From: Candidatus Hadersleviella danica
GTDB lineage: Bacteria > Chloroflexota > Anaerolineae > Promineifilales > Promineifilaceae
DNA: 64,000 bases
Reading direction: 5' to 3'
Assembly (NCBI GenBank): GCA_016711405.1
Contig: JADJSZ010000019.1
Location: 36,057 to 100,056 of the forward strand
Positions 16,975 to 26,331 of this stretch are shown piece by piece. The notes beneath the pieces are model-generated. The model did no database searches. It worked only from the letters and a program-made list of their open reading frames with translations, and had not been told where the DNA came from. Position numbers and translations under genes: made by a program. Every line of letters begins with the position of its first letter. Positions within the stretch are counted from its first letter, which is position 1.

Positions 16975-17688
16975 ATGTTGAAAAAAATTTTTTGGTGGGG
17001 CACGGCTGTAGCGGCCGTGCTCTTTCTCTCTTTTGCCGCTTACGTTTACTTCAACCGCGATTTAGACCGCATTTTGCTGATTGGCACATGGTTCGAGGAA
17101 CCATCCGCCTACCCTGATTGGTGGATTTGGGGGGGCGAACGTTGCCCCAACGCCCCCATGCTCTTGCCCAGTACAGGGTATATTGGCGTGGGTTGGTCAG
17201 ATGGCACGCCGCCCTTCTACGCCCACACGGGTTACGACATCTTCAGCCCCGATGGGGGCGACAACCGCACCCCCATCTATGCCGCTTATGATGGCTACCT
17301 GACTCGCGAAGCGCATTGGCGCAGTGCGGTCATCATCCGCCACCCCGATTTTGCCGAGTTGCCCGACATCACGGGCGGGGAGCAGATTTGGACGTATTAC
17401 ACCCACATGGCCTCGCGGGATGGGGAGACGAGCTATATTGCGGCCGATTTTCCCGCAGGCACTCGGGAAAAATTTGTCCCCGCTGGCACACTGCTCGGCT
17501 ACCAAGGGACATGGTCGGGCGACCCCAACAACACACGCATGGGGCTACACCTCCACTTCTCCGTCGTCCAATCTAATCCCGATGGCAGTTACAAAAACGA
17601 AACCGCCATCGGCAACACCTACGACCCCGCCCCGTTTTTGGGGATTGTAGAAGGGGAAGATAGGATTCTTCGGTGTGGAGAGAGATAG
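16975..17688 (+). CDS. Membrane-anchored M23 family metallopeptidase
   Basis: A 237-residue protein starting at MLKKIFWWG, with an N-terminal signal anchor (about 5-25). The rest is an M23/LytM-like endopeptidase domain: first zinc motif region FYAHTGYDIF (HTGYD in place of the usual HxGxD), a conserved glycine-rich stretch, YYTHMAS, and the second motif MGLHLHFSV. All metal-ligand positions appear to be filled, so activity on peptidoglycan or another peptide substrate is plausible. Monocistronic, followed by spacer repeats. Confidence 0.75.
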   Translation: MLKKIFWWGTAVAAVLFLSFAAYVYFNRDLDRILLIGTWFEEPSAYPDWWIWGGERCPNAPMLLPSTGYIGVGWSDGTPPFYAHTGYDIFSPDGGDNRTPIYAAYDGYLTREAHWRSAVIIRHPDFAELPDITGGEQIWTYYTHMASRDGETSYIAADFPAGTREKFVPAGTLLGYQGTWSGDPNNTRMGLHLHFSVVQSNPDGSYKNETAIGNTYDPAPFLGIVEGEDRILRCGER

Positions 17689-17706
17689 AGTGGAGAGACT
17701 GAAAAG

Positions 17707-17800
17707 GACGAATTGCAAAGTACGAAGTACGATAGCCCTCGAGTAAATTCGTACTTCGTCATTCGTACTTTATTCACTGCACTCACTACTCACTAAATAC
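17707..17800. repeat. Paired tandem-repeat hairpin (AAGTACGAA family)
   Basis: GAATTGCAAAGTACGAAGTACG is matched by CGTACTTCGTCATTCGTACTTT, followed by CACTCACTACTCACT words. It lies in the spacer between the convergent M23 gene and rbfA. Confidence 0.7.
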
Positions 17801-17870
17801 TCAAACACCCTACCTGAATAGTTACGACTATGTTCTGCGGCCAATGAGCCTAAGCCACCTAGGTAAAAAA

Positions 17871-17896
17871 TGAAAGCCCCACTGAGGGGGCTTTCA
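17871..17896 (-). terminator. Terminator of the nusA-rbfA operon
   Basis: The stem GAAAGCCCC / GGGGCTTTC with a short loop is followed on the minus strand by T-rich sequence (TTTCATTTTTTACC). It lies about 25 bp after the rbfA stop. Confidence 0.85.
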
Positions 17897-17921
17897 CTTT
17901 TCACCTTTTACGTTTTATTCC

Positions 17922-18302
17922 CTACTCTTCGCCCTCTGGCACTTCTTCCACTTCCGCTGGTGGAATATCGAGCGTGCCAAAAATCTCTTCTAATTGCACC
18001 GCCCGTTGCAGGGTGGTATCCCAATGGAAATGCAATTCGGGCACTTTGCGAAGCCGCACCCGCGAGCTTAACTCGTGGCGCAAAAAGGGCTTGGCATGGG
18101 CCAAGGCTTTCATCACTTCGTCGTGCCGGGTCTCATCGGCCAAGGCATTCACATACACATCTGCATGTTGAAATTCTCGGTCGAGGGTTAAATCAGTAAT
18201 GGTAATCCCTTGCAAGCGGGGGTCGCGCAAGTCGGCCAGCACCAACTCGCTCAAGACTACCTTGATTTGTTCGGCCATCCGTTTTTGTTTAATCGTACCC
18301 AT
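17922..18302 (-). CDS. rbfA: 30S ribosome-binding factor A
   Basis: A 126-residue KH-domain protein of normal length for RbfA, a late 30S maturation factor that binds near the 16S rRNA 5' end. Conserved features are RMAEQIKVVLSELVLADLRDPRL, ITITDLTLDREFQHADVYV and the C-terminal region RKVPELHFHWD. It is the last gene of the nusA-ylxR-infB-rbfA operon, in the order conserved in many bacteria, and is followed by an intrinsic terminator. Confidence 0.95.
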   Translation of the reverse strand: MGTIKQKRMAEQIKVVLSELVLADLRDPRLQGITITDLTLDREFQHADVYVNALADETRHDEVMKALAHAKPFLRHELSSRVRLRKVPELHFHWDTTLQRAVQLEEIFGTLDIPPAEVEEVPEGEE

Positions 18303-18306
18303 GAGG

Positions 18307-18380
18307 CAGTGGTTAGTGGCTAGTGGTTAGTGGTTAGTGGTTAGTAGCACTAGCCACTAACCACTAATCACTCGCCACTG
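18307..18380. repeat. Paired tandem-repeat hairpin (TTAGTGG family)
   Basis: Four GGTTAGTGG-like units on the left and CCACTAACCACTAATCACT on the right lie between infB and rbfA, inside the operon. If it terminated efficiently, rbfA would be poorly expressed. Confidence 0.75.
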
Positions 18381-18389
18381 TATTGGGTT

Positions 18390-20163
18390 CTAAAATTCTA
18401 CCCGTTGATTGACATAAAACTCGATGATGTCGCCGACTTGGTAATCGTTCCATTCACCGATGTTCACCCCAAACTCAAAGCCCGTTTTGATGACGCGCAC
18501 GCTCTCTTGGACATTTTTGAGGCTGGTAACTTTGCCATCGTGGACAATTTTGTTGCCCCGAATGAGCCGGGCAAAGGAGTTGCGTTGGGCTTCGCCTGTG
18601 CGCATGTAGCAACCCGCCACCATACCAATTTTGCGGATTTGGAACACATCGCGCACTTCGGCACGGCCGATAATCACTTCCTTAAACACAGGCGCCATCA
18701 TCCCCCGCATCGCCCGCGTCACATCCTCAATAAGGTGGTAAATGACGTTATAACGCTTGATAACCACGCCAAGGCTATTGGCCGCAATCTGGGCGGGGGG
18801 GTCAATCTCCACATTAAAACCCAAAATAAGTGCCTGCGAGGCGGCGGCCAAGTTGACATCATTCTCCGAAATAGTGCCCGTGCTGGAGCTGAGAATGACC
18901 AAATCAATTTCTTCGTTGTCTAATTTTTCCAGCGAACTGATCAACGGTTCCAGCGAGCCTTGCACATCTACTTTGATGATAACATTCAGCTTTTTGGTAT
19001 CGTCCCCTTGCAACCGGTTGAAGAAATCCCTCAAGACGGGGGGGAGCGGCGACAACCCGTGGCCCACGCGCCAACTCAATATCGGCCACCATTTTGCGAG
19101 CCGTTTTCTCGTTGGCCACCACCTTAAATTGATCACCCGCAATAGGCAACTCGTTTAAGCCCGAAACCAAAACGGGGGTGGATGGGCCTGCTTGTTTGAC
19201 ACGCTTGCCGCGAAAGTCGTACATCGCTTTGATACGGCCGTAAATCGTCCCAATCAACAGCGTATCCCCATCTTTTAGCGTGCCATTTTGCACCAGCAAA
19301 GTGGCTGTCACGCCACGGCCGCGCTCCAGCCGCGCCTCCAGCACCACCCCTGTGGGGGCGGCATTCGGGTTGGCACGGGGGCGAATATCTTCGGCCGTCA
19401 GCAAAATGCCCTCGAGCAAATCTTCCAGCCCCAGCTTGTGTGTCGCCGAAACAGGGATGACCATCGTATCCCCATCCCAATCGTCAGGGGTCAGCCCCAC
19501 TTCATTGAGTTGTTGCTTAACCCGGTCAGGACGCGCACTCGCCAAGTCAATCTTGTTCATGGCCACAATAATGGGCACGCCTGCCGCTTTGGCGTGGTCA
19601 ATCGCCTCGCGGGTTTGGGGCATCAGCCCGTCATCGGCCGCGACAACCAAGATGGCAATATCGGTGGCTTTGGCTCCCCGCGCCCGCATGGCCGTAAACG
19701 CCTCATGGCCGGGGGTGTCCAAGAAGGTGATGAGTTGGCCGTTGCGCTCGGCCTGATAAGCACCAATGTGCTGGGTAATGCCGCCCGCTTCACCCGCCGT
19801 CACATTCGTTTGGCGAATCGCATCCAGCAAGGATGTTTTGCCGTGGTCCACATGGCCGAGCATGGTGATGACAGGCGGCCGTGTTTGCAGGTCTTTTTCG
19901 CGCTCTTGGGAGAGGATCCGCTTCCAAATCGGCTTCCCTTCATCCGATTCTTCTTCTAGCTCTTCGACAAATTGGGTTGGCTCAAACCCCATCTCTTCGG
20001 CCACAATGGCGGCCGTGTCAAAATCTATCTCTTGGTTAATCGTAACCATGATTCCGCTAGACATTAGCACCTTAAGCACGTTAATGGGGCTAACATCCAT
20101 CAGAGAGGCCAACTCACGGACGGTTATATAATTCGGAATTTCAATCGCTTTTGCTTTCGCCAT
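18390..20163 (-). CDS. infB: Translation initiation factor IF-2, one-base frameshift
   Basis: IF-2 delivers fMet-tRNA to the 30S subunit and hydrolyses GTP on subunit joining. Two frames (18904-20163 and 18390-19142) make one protein of about 590 residues, with a short N-terminal region as in many non-enteric bacteria. The IF2_N-like helix-turn motif (NYITVRELASLMDVSPINVLKVLM) is followed by the G domain: G1 GHVDHGKT at 103-110, DTPGHEAF and NKIDLA. Domains II-IV follow, ending NDYQVGDIIEFYV. The frames join cleanly (RVVAAPPVLRDFFNRLQ) if the C7 run (plus-strand G7, 19038-19044) had six bases. As the gene is essential, this is almost certainly a sequence error. Confidence 0.95.
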
Positions 20164-20348
20164 ACCCTACTTTCATCCTCTTACGCTGTGAGACGAGCGA
20201 GTAAGAGGAGGCAGAGGGCATCCTAAATCACTCGTCGCTATGGTAAATAAATCGCTCTGGCGGCGCACAGGGTTGTGCGGGTTGGGGGTGTATGAACGAG
20301 CCGTTCATAATGGATTACCCCAACGCGAGCACAACGGCCGCGGGATTG

Positions 20349-20651
20349 TCACGAAACATGTTGTGGTTCATTTGTTGATTGCCAAAACTGTGTGATGGCC
20401 GCTTTTTCGGCGGCCGTTATCGTCGTTTTGAGTGCTTGCTCTAGCACCGCACTGGTCATCACCTTTTGCCGACAAGCAAGCTTGTGGCACACATAGGCCC
20501 CACGGCCGTTCTTCTTGCCCGTCACATCGACCACCACCCCTTCCTCGGGGTGAGCCACAATGCGCGTCAGTGTCCGCTTGTCCATCTTCTCCCGACACAT
20601 ACTACACATGCGTTGGGGATTGTGGCGCGGCCGGGGGGGGTGCTTCTTCAT
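20349..20651 (-). CDS. rnpM: YlxR/RnpM family RNA-binding protein
   Basis: A 100-residue protein of the YlxR (DUF448) family, which lies between nusA and infB in most bacteria and in Bacillus binds the RNase P RNA. Conserved features are RMCSMCREKMDKRTLTRIV (the CxxCR motif), VVVDVTGKKNGRGAYVC and a C-terminal helical part. The GRGAYVC signature is intact. It is co-transcribed with nusA and infB; the 185-bp gap to infB has no gene and contains the palindrome GAACGAGCCGTTC. The start is MKKHPPRPRH. Confidence 0.92.
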   Translation of the reverse strand: MKKHPPRPRHNPQRMCSMCREKMDKRTLTRIVAHPEEGVVVDVTGKKNGRGAYVCHKLACRQKVMTSAVLEQALKTTITAAEKAAITQFWQSTNEPQHVS

Positions 20652-20654
20652 GGT

Positions 20655-20743
20655 AAAAAGTGCTGAGTGCTGAGTGCTGAGTGCTGAGTGCTTGTCTACT
20701 TAGCACTCAGCACTGTTTACTCAGCACTTATTTACTTAGCACT
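20655..20743. repeat. Paired tandem-repeat hairpin (AGTGCTG family)
   Basis: Four AGTGCTG units on the left are matched by interrupted TCAGCACT units on the right. It lies between nusA and ylxR within the operon and overlaps the nusA stop codon. Confidence 0.8.
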
Positions 20744-22826
20744 AAAAATCATCTTCATCATCCCACTCATTGCGGGCACGGTTCGCCTTGCGCTTGCGCT
20801 TCACAACCACACGGCCGGCATCCTCATCAAAGACGAGTTCCTTGCCCTTTTGGGTCTTGGTGTGCTTGGCCGCTTCGCGCTCTTCGTCGGCCGCTATCTC
20901 TTCAGGGGTGCGAACCACCACCACCTTCTTGGGCTTCTTCTTGGGTTCTTCCTTTTTGATGGGTTTCACCAGCGGCACCAGCGGCACGGCCAAATCGTCC
21001 AGCGGCTCGGGGGCCACAACCACCTCGGGCACAATCTCAGCCACGACGGGTTCTTCTTCCTCTTCCTGTTCTGCGGCGGGTTCCTCCACCACAGGGGCGA
21101 TGGATTCTTCGACGACGACTGGCTCGGGTTCAAGTTCAAGGGCCGTTTCCTCAACCACCACCTCAGCCTCGGCCGCGACGGGAGTCGGTTCAATCTCAAT
21201 TTCGGCCGCTGGCTCGACAACCTCGGCCGCAACTGGTTCGGGCGCGGGGGCTGGGACGGCCACGGCCGTCGCCTTCTCCACCACCTTCTCCGCCACAGGC
21301 TCTTCAGCCTTCTCTTGGCGTTGCGCCTTCATGCGGTCTTTGTACTCTTTGACAGCCTTCTTCAAATCTTCGAGAGCCTTATCCCCAAACCCATCCAACG
21401 AGAGCAGAGCCAAATCGCCCAACTCTAATTGGTACATGGCCGCCCCCACCGTGGTAATGTTGTGCTGAATGAGCACATTGTGGGTGCGGTGGATGAGGTT
21501 GAACTCGATTAAATCGGTTTCCCATGCCACAGACGGGATGCGCTTCTTGGCGGCGGCGCGAGATTTGCGAAGCTCGTCGTGGGCGGCGGCGCGTTTGGCA
21601 ATAATTTGCCCTTCCACCGCATTGACCAGCTTGTTGAGCGCCATGAAATCTTCGGCCGTCAACGGCCGTCCCGCCACCTTTTTCTCCAAAATGTAGCGAA
21701 TTTGTTGGATAAACTCTTCGTTTTCCACCACCGCCTTTTCGGCCGCAGGATGGTCGAGCAGTTTGAGTGAATCGTGCCCCGCTTCGGTCAGGCTCTTGAT
21801 GTCAATGCGCCACCCCGTCAGCTTGGCGGCCAAGCGGGCATTTTGCCCCTCACGGCCGATAGCCAGCGAAAGTTGGTCGTCGGGGACAATAACCACGGCC
21901 GTTTTACCCGTATCGGGATGCTCTTCTAAAAAGACCCCCGCTACCCGTGCCGGGCTAAGAGCCTTGGCAATAAAATTGCGTTGGTCATTGTCCCACTCAA
22001 TCACATCAATTTTTTCGTCGCTCAGTTCGCGGACAATGCTTTGGATACGCACCCCGCGCATACCGACACACGCCCCCACGGGGTCTACGCCCGGCTGGAG
22101 CGCCATCACGGCCACTTTGGAGCGTTGCCCCGCCTCGCGGGCGATACTTTTGATGTCCACTTGGCCGTTGTAAATTTCGGGCACTTCCAATTCCAACAAG
22201 CGGCGGAGCAAGTTGCGATGGTTGCGGCTGACCACAATTTGGGGGCCGCGGGCTGACCGCCGTACTTCCAATACATACACCCGAATTTTGTCGTGGGTGC
22301 GGTATTTTTCGCTGTTGACTTGCTGGCCTTTCGGCAAAACAGCCTCGGTGCGGCCCAAGCCAATGGTCATGCTTTGGTTGGTCACGCTCTGAACCGTCCC
22401 ATTGACAATTTCGCCTTCGCTGGCGGCGTAATCGGTGAAGAGCTTTTCACGCTCTGCCTCGCGCACGCGCTGGAGAATAACTTGCTTGGCGGTTTGGGCG
22501 GCGATACGGCCGAAATTACGCGGCGTACTATCTATCATCACCATGTCGCCCGCTTGCACATTGTGCCCGGCCGCCCGCGCCACCGAGACCAAGACTTCGG
22601 TGCGGTCATCTATGACAGCATCGTCTACTACCTCTTTCTCGGCGTAAATGGTGGGTTCACCCGTGCGCGGGTCAATTTCCACCGTCACTTGTTGCATATT
22701 GCTCACGTTCATATCGCGGCGATAGGCAGAGACGAGGGCAGTTTGGAGGGCTTCGATAACCGCCTCTTGGGGCAGATTGCGCTCTTGGCAGATTTCGTTG
22801 AAGGCGAGCAAAAATTCGCTTTTCAT
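20742..22826 (-). CDS. nusA: Transcription elongation/termination factor NusA with long acidic tail
   Basis: A 694-residue protein from MKSEFLLAFNEICQ; upstream in-frame codons are spacer. NusA binds RNA polymerase and controls pausing, termination and antitermination. In order: N-terminal polymerase-binding domain (1-125), S1 domain (about 135-200, GEIVNGTVQSVTNQSMTIGLG), and two KH domains (about 230-345, with GACVGMRGVRIQSIVREL and IGREGQNARLAAKLTGW). A helix-hairpin-helix region follows (about 450-500, ALLSLDGFGDKALEDLKKA). The last 190 residues are low-complexity Glu/Val/Pro/Ala, then a basic end (KRKRKANRAR). The tail is unusually long. nusA is the first gene of the operon; rimP, its common upstream partner, is absent. 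Confidence 0.95.
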   Translation of the reverse strand: MKSEFLLAFNEICQERNLPQEAVIEALQTALVSAYRRDMNVSNMQQVTVEIDPRTGEPTIYAEKEVVDDAVIDDRTEVLVSVARAAGHNVQAGDMVMIDSTPRNFGRIAAQTAKQVILQRVREAEREKLFTDYAASEGEIVNGTVQSVTNQSMTIGLGRTEAVLPKGQQVNSEKYRTHDKIRVYVLEVRRSARGPQIVVSRNHRNLLRRLLELEVPEIYNGQVDIKSIAREAGQRSKVAVMALQPGVDPVGACVGMRGVRIQSIVRELSDEKIDVIEWDNDQRNFIAKALSPARVAGVFLEEHPDTGKTAVVIVPDDQLSLAIGREGQNARLAAKLTGWRIDIKSLTEAGHDSLKLLDHPAAEKAVVENEEFIQQIRYILEKKVAGRPLTAEDFMALNKLVNAVEGQIIAKRAAAHDELRKSRAAAKKRIPSVAWETDLIEFNLIHRTHNVLIQHNITTVGAAMYQLELGDLALLSLDGFGDKALEDLKKAVKEYKDRMKAQRQEKAEEPVAEKVVEKATAVAVPAPAPEPVAAEVVEPAAEIEIEPTPVAAEAEVVVEETALELEPEPVVVEESIAPVVEEPAAEQEEEEEPVVAEIVPEVVVAPEPLDDLAVPLVPLVKPIKKEEPKKKPKKVVVVRTPEEIAADEEREAAKHTKTQKGKELVFDEDAGRVVVKRKRKANRARNEWDDEDDF

Positions 22827-22854
22827 CGGTTTAACCTTATCAAATTCAGATAGA

Positions 22855-23003
22855 GATTGGAGATAGAGATAGAGATAGGTTGTATGAGACAAGTCTCATA
22901 CGCACAGATAAAAATTAGGGTAGATAGAGGTGGGAAATAGAAATAGGGGAAAACATATTCGTTCAATCCTCTAATACTTATTCTATCTCTATCTCTACAC
23001 TCT
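22855..23003. repeat. Tandem-repeat region in the nusA leader
   Basis: AGATAGAGATAGAGATAGG words on one side and CTATCTCTATCTCTAC on the other flank an AT-rich centre, upstream of the nusA start. This is the same family as at 15404-15490 and would form a long hairpin in the 5' leader RNA. Confidence 0.65.
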
Positions 23004-23025
23004 TTCTCTTTGGGTCATTACAAAA

Positions 23026-23053
23026 GAAAAAAGTGGGGTTAGCCCACTTTTTC
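23026..23053 (-). terminator. Terminator-like hairpin in the nusA leader (candidate attenuator)
   Basis: AAAAAGTGGG / CCCACTTTTT has a short loop and a T-rich run after it on the minus strand. It lies about 35 nt downstream of the predicted nusA transcription start and 200 nt before the nusA start codon. No gene upstream on this strand needs it, which favours attenuation of the nusA operon itself. Confidence 0.65.
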
Positions 23054-23086
23054 GCGCCGCATCGGTGGTGATGATAGCACGCAAAG

Positions 23087-23114
23087 ATTATAGCATAGTG
23101 CCTCGTCCACGCAA
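23087..23114 (-). promoter_or_regulatory. Extended -10 promoter of the nusA operon
   Basis: TTGCGT, 16 bp, TATAAT, with TGC directly before the -10 (TGCTATAAT), is read on the minus strand. It is one of the strongest promoter matches in the window and reads toward nusA. Confidence 0.75.
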
Positions 23115-23204
23115 AACGGGGCGAAGCGGTGGGTGCAACTTGTTTAGAAATTTAACGCCAAGGCGCCATTTTGTGACAATGCTGAATTCCATTAAGCCTT
23201 GTTT

Positions 23205-23346
23205 CGGCTAAATACCCTTTGCCCTTTCCCTCTTTTGCCCTTTTGCAATAAATTTTTATTGCAAAAGGGCAAAAGAACAATAAAGCAAAGGGGTTTGGGC
23301 TTGTTTGACTCTTGGCTTTTACCCAAGAACTTAACTTGTAACGAAT
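23205..23346. repeat. Dispersed palindromic element, copy A
   Basis: The core is ACCCTTTGCCCTTTCCCTC, then TTTTGCAATAAA/TTTATTGCAAAA and GGGCAAAAGAACAATAAAGC. The right end AACTTAACTTGTAACGAAT matches copies B and E with one change. The left terminal repeat is not clear in this copy. Confidence 0.75.
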
Positions 23347-23407
23347 GGGCTTACAGCTTGTTTGCACACCCCTTGCCGACGCAACGGGGCAGAGTTAAAG
23401 TAGCCTA

Positions 23408-25009
23408 ATGTTAACGATTGGCGAATTGCTCCACTTACCAGCCTTGGCCGAGGCGCGGCTCTGTTCGGCCGCCGCCAGTGCCGAACAGGAGGTGGCGTGG
23501 GTGCAAACGGCCGCTCTCCCCCCCATCCCCCCACCCAGCCAACCCAATGGCTTGCTCCTTCTGCCCGCGCCAGTCGCCACGGCCGAAACCATCGCCCAAC
23601 TCCTCGCCACCCACACAGCGTTGCTCGTCGAAAGCGAATCATTGGCCGATAGATTCGCCCATAGCCCCACCCCGTTGGTATGTGTGCCCCCGAGCCAATT
23701 TTGGCCAGCAGCCACGGCCGTCCTCGAGCTATTCGCCCAGCGGCAACAACACCTACTCACCCGCGCCAACGAGGTGTATGAGCAACTGACGGAGTTGGCT
23801 TTGCGCGGCGGCACACTTCTGCAATTGGCGGAGCGGTTGGCGGCTCTCATCGGCCGTTCCGTCATGGTGGAGGATGCCACGTTTCGGGTGCTGGCGGCGG
23901 CCGTGGGGGAAGGGGAGATTGACGACGGCCGCAGGGAAACAATGAGCCTCGGCCGTACCTCGCCCCAAATGGCCCAATACCTGCTCGATGCAGGCATTTA
24001 CCGCCAAATGATGCAAACCCTCGCCCCCGTACAGGTGCCCCCCCTGCCCGCCATCGGCATGACCCTGCCCCGCGTGGTGGTGCCGATTATGGTAGACCGC
24101 GAGATTTACGGCTACATCTGGACCATTGCGGGCACGCCCAGCGAGCGGGCATTGGAAACGCTGGCCACCCGCCACGGGGCGACCATCGCCGCCCTGATTA
24201 TGTTTAAGGAACGCGCCGTGCAAGAGGCGGAAGCGGCATTGCGGGGGGATTTCTTCGAGCAATTGCTCAATAAAATCAGCGACAAGCGTACCTTTGAGGA
24301 GCAAGCACGGCGGCTCAATTTCCATATCGAACGGCCGCACCAAATCCTGCTCATCCATGGCCAAGCGCGGGCGGGTGGCTCGGTTCATTCCCTGCTCCGC
24401 GATGTGGGGGTGTGGCTCCGCCAGCAGGGGTTGGATGGGCTGACGGCGTGGCGCGAGGAGGCGGTGGTGCTGGTGTTGGAACACAAAGCGGGGCAGGGAG
24501 CCGATTTGGCTCAGCAGATTTGGCAGGCACTCAGCCACCCTGTACGGCCGCTCATGGTGGGGGTGGGGCAGGTGGTGCAGGAGACGGCCGCTGTGCGAGA
24601 GAGCTATGCGCAAGCGTGGGAGGCGATTGAAATCGGCCGTGCCCTCGGCCGTGGGGATGGCATTTTTGTGTTTGAGACGTTGGGTTTGCTCCACTGGCTC
24701 TACCACCTGCCCCCCGAGCGGTTATTGGGCAACCACTTTCTGGGCCAAATTCTGCGCTTGGCCACCTATGACAAAACGCGGGAGGCGGGGCTGGTGGAGA
24801 CACTTGAGGCGTATTTAGACCACGGCGGCAGTTTGGTGGAAACGGCCGAATCGCTCCACATCCACCGCAACACCCTCATCCACCGTCTCAAACGCATCAC
24901 CGAACTGGCCACGCTCGATTTGCGCCAGCCGTGGCAACGGCTCAACCTCCACCTCGCGCTCAAAGCGTACAGACTTCAGCCAATGAATAAAGGGACGAGG
25001 GACGAATGA
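23408..25009 (+). CDS. PucR/CdaR-type transcriptional regulator
   Basis: A 533-residue regulator. An N-terminal PucR-like purine-catabolism domain (about 1-130) is followed by a GAF/GGDEF-like middle (about 135-400, with RSVMVEDATFRVLAAAVGEG and VPIMVDREIYGYIWTI). The C-terminal PucR helix-turn-helix (about 455-525, LLETLEAYLDHGG-type with SLVETAESLHIHRNTLIHRLKRI) has the invariant HRNTLxHRL motif. Family members control purine, amino-acid or sugar-diacid use. No obvious target gene is adjacent; the next gene, a nucleotide-sugar epimerase, is about 270 bp away and probably separate. Confidence 0.88.
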   Translation: MLTIGELLHLPALAEARLCSAAASAEQEVAWVQTAALPPIPPPSQPNGLLLLPAPVATAETIAQLLATHTALLVESESLADRFAHSPTPLVCVPPSQFWPAATAVLELFAQRQQHLLTRANEVYEQLTELALRGGTLLQLAERLAALIGRSVMVEDATFRVLAAAVGEGEIDDGRRETMSLGRTSPQMAQYLLDAGIYRQMMQTLAPVQVPPLPAIGMTLPRVVVPIMVDREIYGYIWTIAGTPSERALETLATRHGATIAALIMFKERAVQEAEAALRGDFFEQLLNKISDKRTFEEQARRLNFHIERPHQILLIHGQARAGGSVHSLLRDVGVWLRQQGLDGLTAWREEAVVLVLEHKAGQGADLAQQIWQALSHPVRPLMVGVGQVVQETAAVRESYAQAWEAIEIGRALGRGDGIFVFETLGLLHWLYHLPPERLLGNHFLGQILRLATYDKTREAGLVETLEAYLDHGGSLVETAESLHIHRNTLIHRLKRITELATLDLRQPWQRLNLHLALKAYRLQPMNKGTRDE

Positions 25010-25069
25010 CGGGACGAATGACCCAATAGTTGAGCAAAACCGCCAAATAGCCCATAATGGACACATCTT

Positions 25070-25088
25070 CTGGGGGCGATGCCCCCAG
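25070..25088 (+). terminator. Hairpin after the PucR-type gene
   Basis: CTGGGGGC-GAT-GCCCCCAG is a perfect eight-pair stem about 60 bp after the stop. A T-run (GGGCTTTTTG) follows some 15 bp later. The rest of the 25010-25281 spacer holds only very GC-rich inverted words (GGCCGGCCGCGCCGCCGGC) and no gene. Confidence 0.55.
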
Positions 25089-25281
25089 TTATACAATCGT
25101 GGGCTTTTTGTAGATTAAAAATGGCCGGCCGCGCCGCCGGCGGGGGGTTTTTTTGGGGGGGGCCGCCGCAGCCGGCGAGCATTTACAAAATGTTTGCCTA
25201 ATTTATTTCAAATCACCCCCATCTCCAATTGCCATCAAGCACACCCTTTGTTCATGGCTCATTACTCATTGTTAATTGCTT

Positions 25282-26244
25282 ATGCGTATCCTCATCACTG
25301 GTTCTAGCGGCCAAATTGGCACAAATTTAGCTCTTGCCCTGCAAGCACAGGGCCACCACGTTTTTGGCGTGGATAAGCGGCGCAACGGGTGGACGGATGA
25401 AATCGAAACCCTCTACCAAGATTTGAGTATGCCTTATCGGGATTTTCAGCAGGGCATTGGCCATGTGGAATACCCGATGGGCTTTGATGCGGTGGTGCAT
25501 TTGGCCGCCCATGCCAAAGTGCATGAATTGGTGGTAGACCCCGCCCGTGCGCTCGAAAATATCACCATGACCTTTAATGTGTTGGAGTTTTGCCGCCACC
25601 ACAAACTGCCCATTATGTTCAGCAGTTCCCGCGAGGTGTATGGGGATATTCACCGCTATATTACGGAAGAGTCGCATGCTGATTTTGCGTTTACCGAAAG
25701 CCCTTATTCGGCCAGCAAAATTTCGGGCGAGGCGTTGGTTTACTCCTATGCCCAATGCTATGGCTTGCCCTATTTGGTCTTTCGGTTCAGCAATGTATAC
25801 GGCCGTTACGACAACGATCTCGACCGCATGGAGCGGGTGATTCCGCTGTTCATCCGCAAAATCAGCCAAGGACGGCCGATTACGATTTATGGCGAAGACA
25901 AAGTACTCGATTTTACCTATGTGGATGATTGTGTGGCGGGGGTGATGGCTGGGTTAGAGGGGTTGGTCAGCGGCAAAATCCGCAACCACACCATCAACTT
26001 GGCCTATGGGCAGGGCAACAGCTTGGTGGATATGACCCGTTTTATCGCCGAAGAGCTGGGTGTTACCCCCGATGTGACCATCGAACCATCCCGCGTGGGC
26101 GAAGTGACCCATTATGTGGCCAACATTGGCAAGGCGCATTCGTTGCTGGGTTACAAGCCACAAACGACGTTGCGCGAAGGGATTCGCCAATCGGTGGCGT
26201 GGGGGACGGATTGGTGGGTGAATCACCCGCCGAAGGGGTATTGA
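25282..26244 (+). CDS. NAD-dependent nucleotide-sugar epimerase/dehydratase
   Basis: A 320-residue extended short-chain dehydrogenase/reductase. The Rossmann motif GSSGQIG (TGxxGxxG type) is at 8-14, and the catalytic region has SSSREVYG and the YxxxK pair in SPYSASKISGE. The C-terminal substrate domain ends with the usual YKPxTxLxEGI motif (GYKPQTTLREGIRQ). Close relatives act on UDP- or GDP-sugars for cell-surface glycans, but the exact substrate cannot be read. The start MRILITGSSG (25282) is preferred over a TTG two codons earlier. A strong terminator follows. Confidence 0.88.
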   Translation: MRILITGSSGQIGTNLALALQAQGHHVFGVDKRRNGWTDEIETLYQDLSMPYRDFQQGIGHVEYPMGFDAVVHLAAHAKVHELVVDPARALENITMTFNVLEFCRHHKLPIMFSSSREVYGDIHRYITEESHADFAFTESPYSASKISGEALVYSYAQCYGLPYLVFRFSNVYGRYDNDLDRMERVIPLFIRKISQGRPITIYGEDKVLDFTYVDDCVAGVMAGLEGLVSGKIRNHTINLAYGQGNSLVDMTRFIAEELGVTPDVTIEPSRVGEVTHYVANIGKAHSLLGYKPQTTLREGIRQSVAWGTDWWVNHPPKGY

Positions 26245-26267
26245 GTTTGGTAAGAATTTGGGTAGCT

Positions 26268-26308
26268 AAAAAAAGTGCCCCACTCGGCCGAGTGGGGCAC
26301 TTTTTTTA
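26268..26308 (+). terminator. Strong intrinsic terminator after the epimerase gene
   Basis: AAAAAAAGTGCCCCACT, loop CGGCCG, AGTGGGGCACTTTTTTT. The stem is perfect and flanked by A and T runs, so it can act in both directions. Confidence 0.92.
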
Positions 26309-26331
26309 TGGCAAGGTAGGGTGGGGGATTT

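Noticed and set aside
22827..23407. A rimP gene upstream of nusA
   Set aside because: No suitable frame; the stretch holds tandem repeats, a hairpin, a promoter and a repeat element only.
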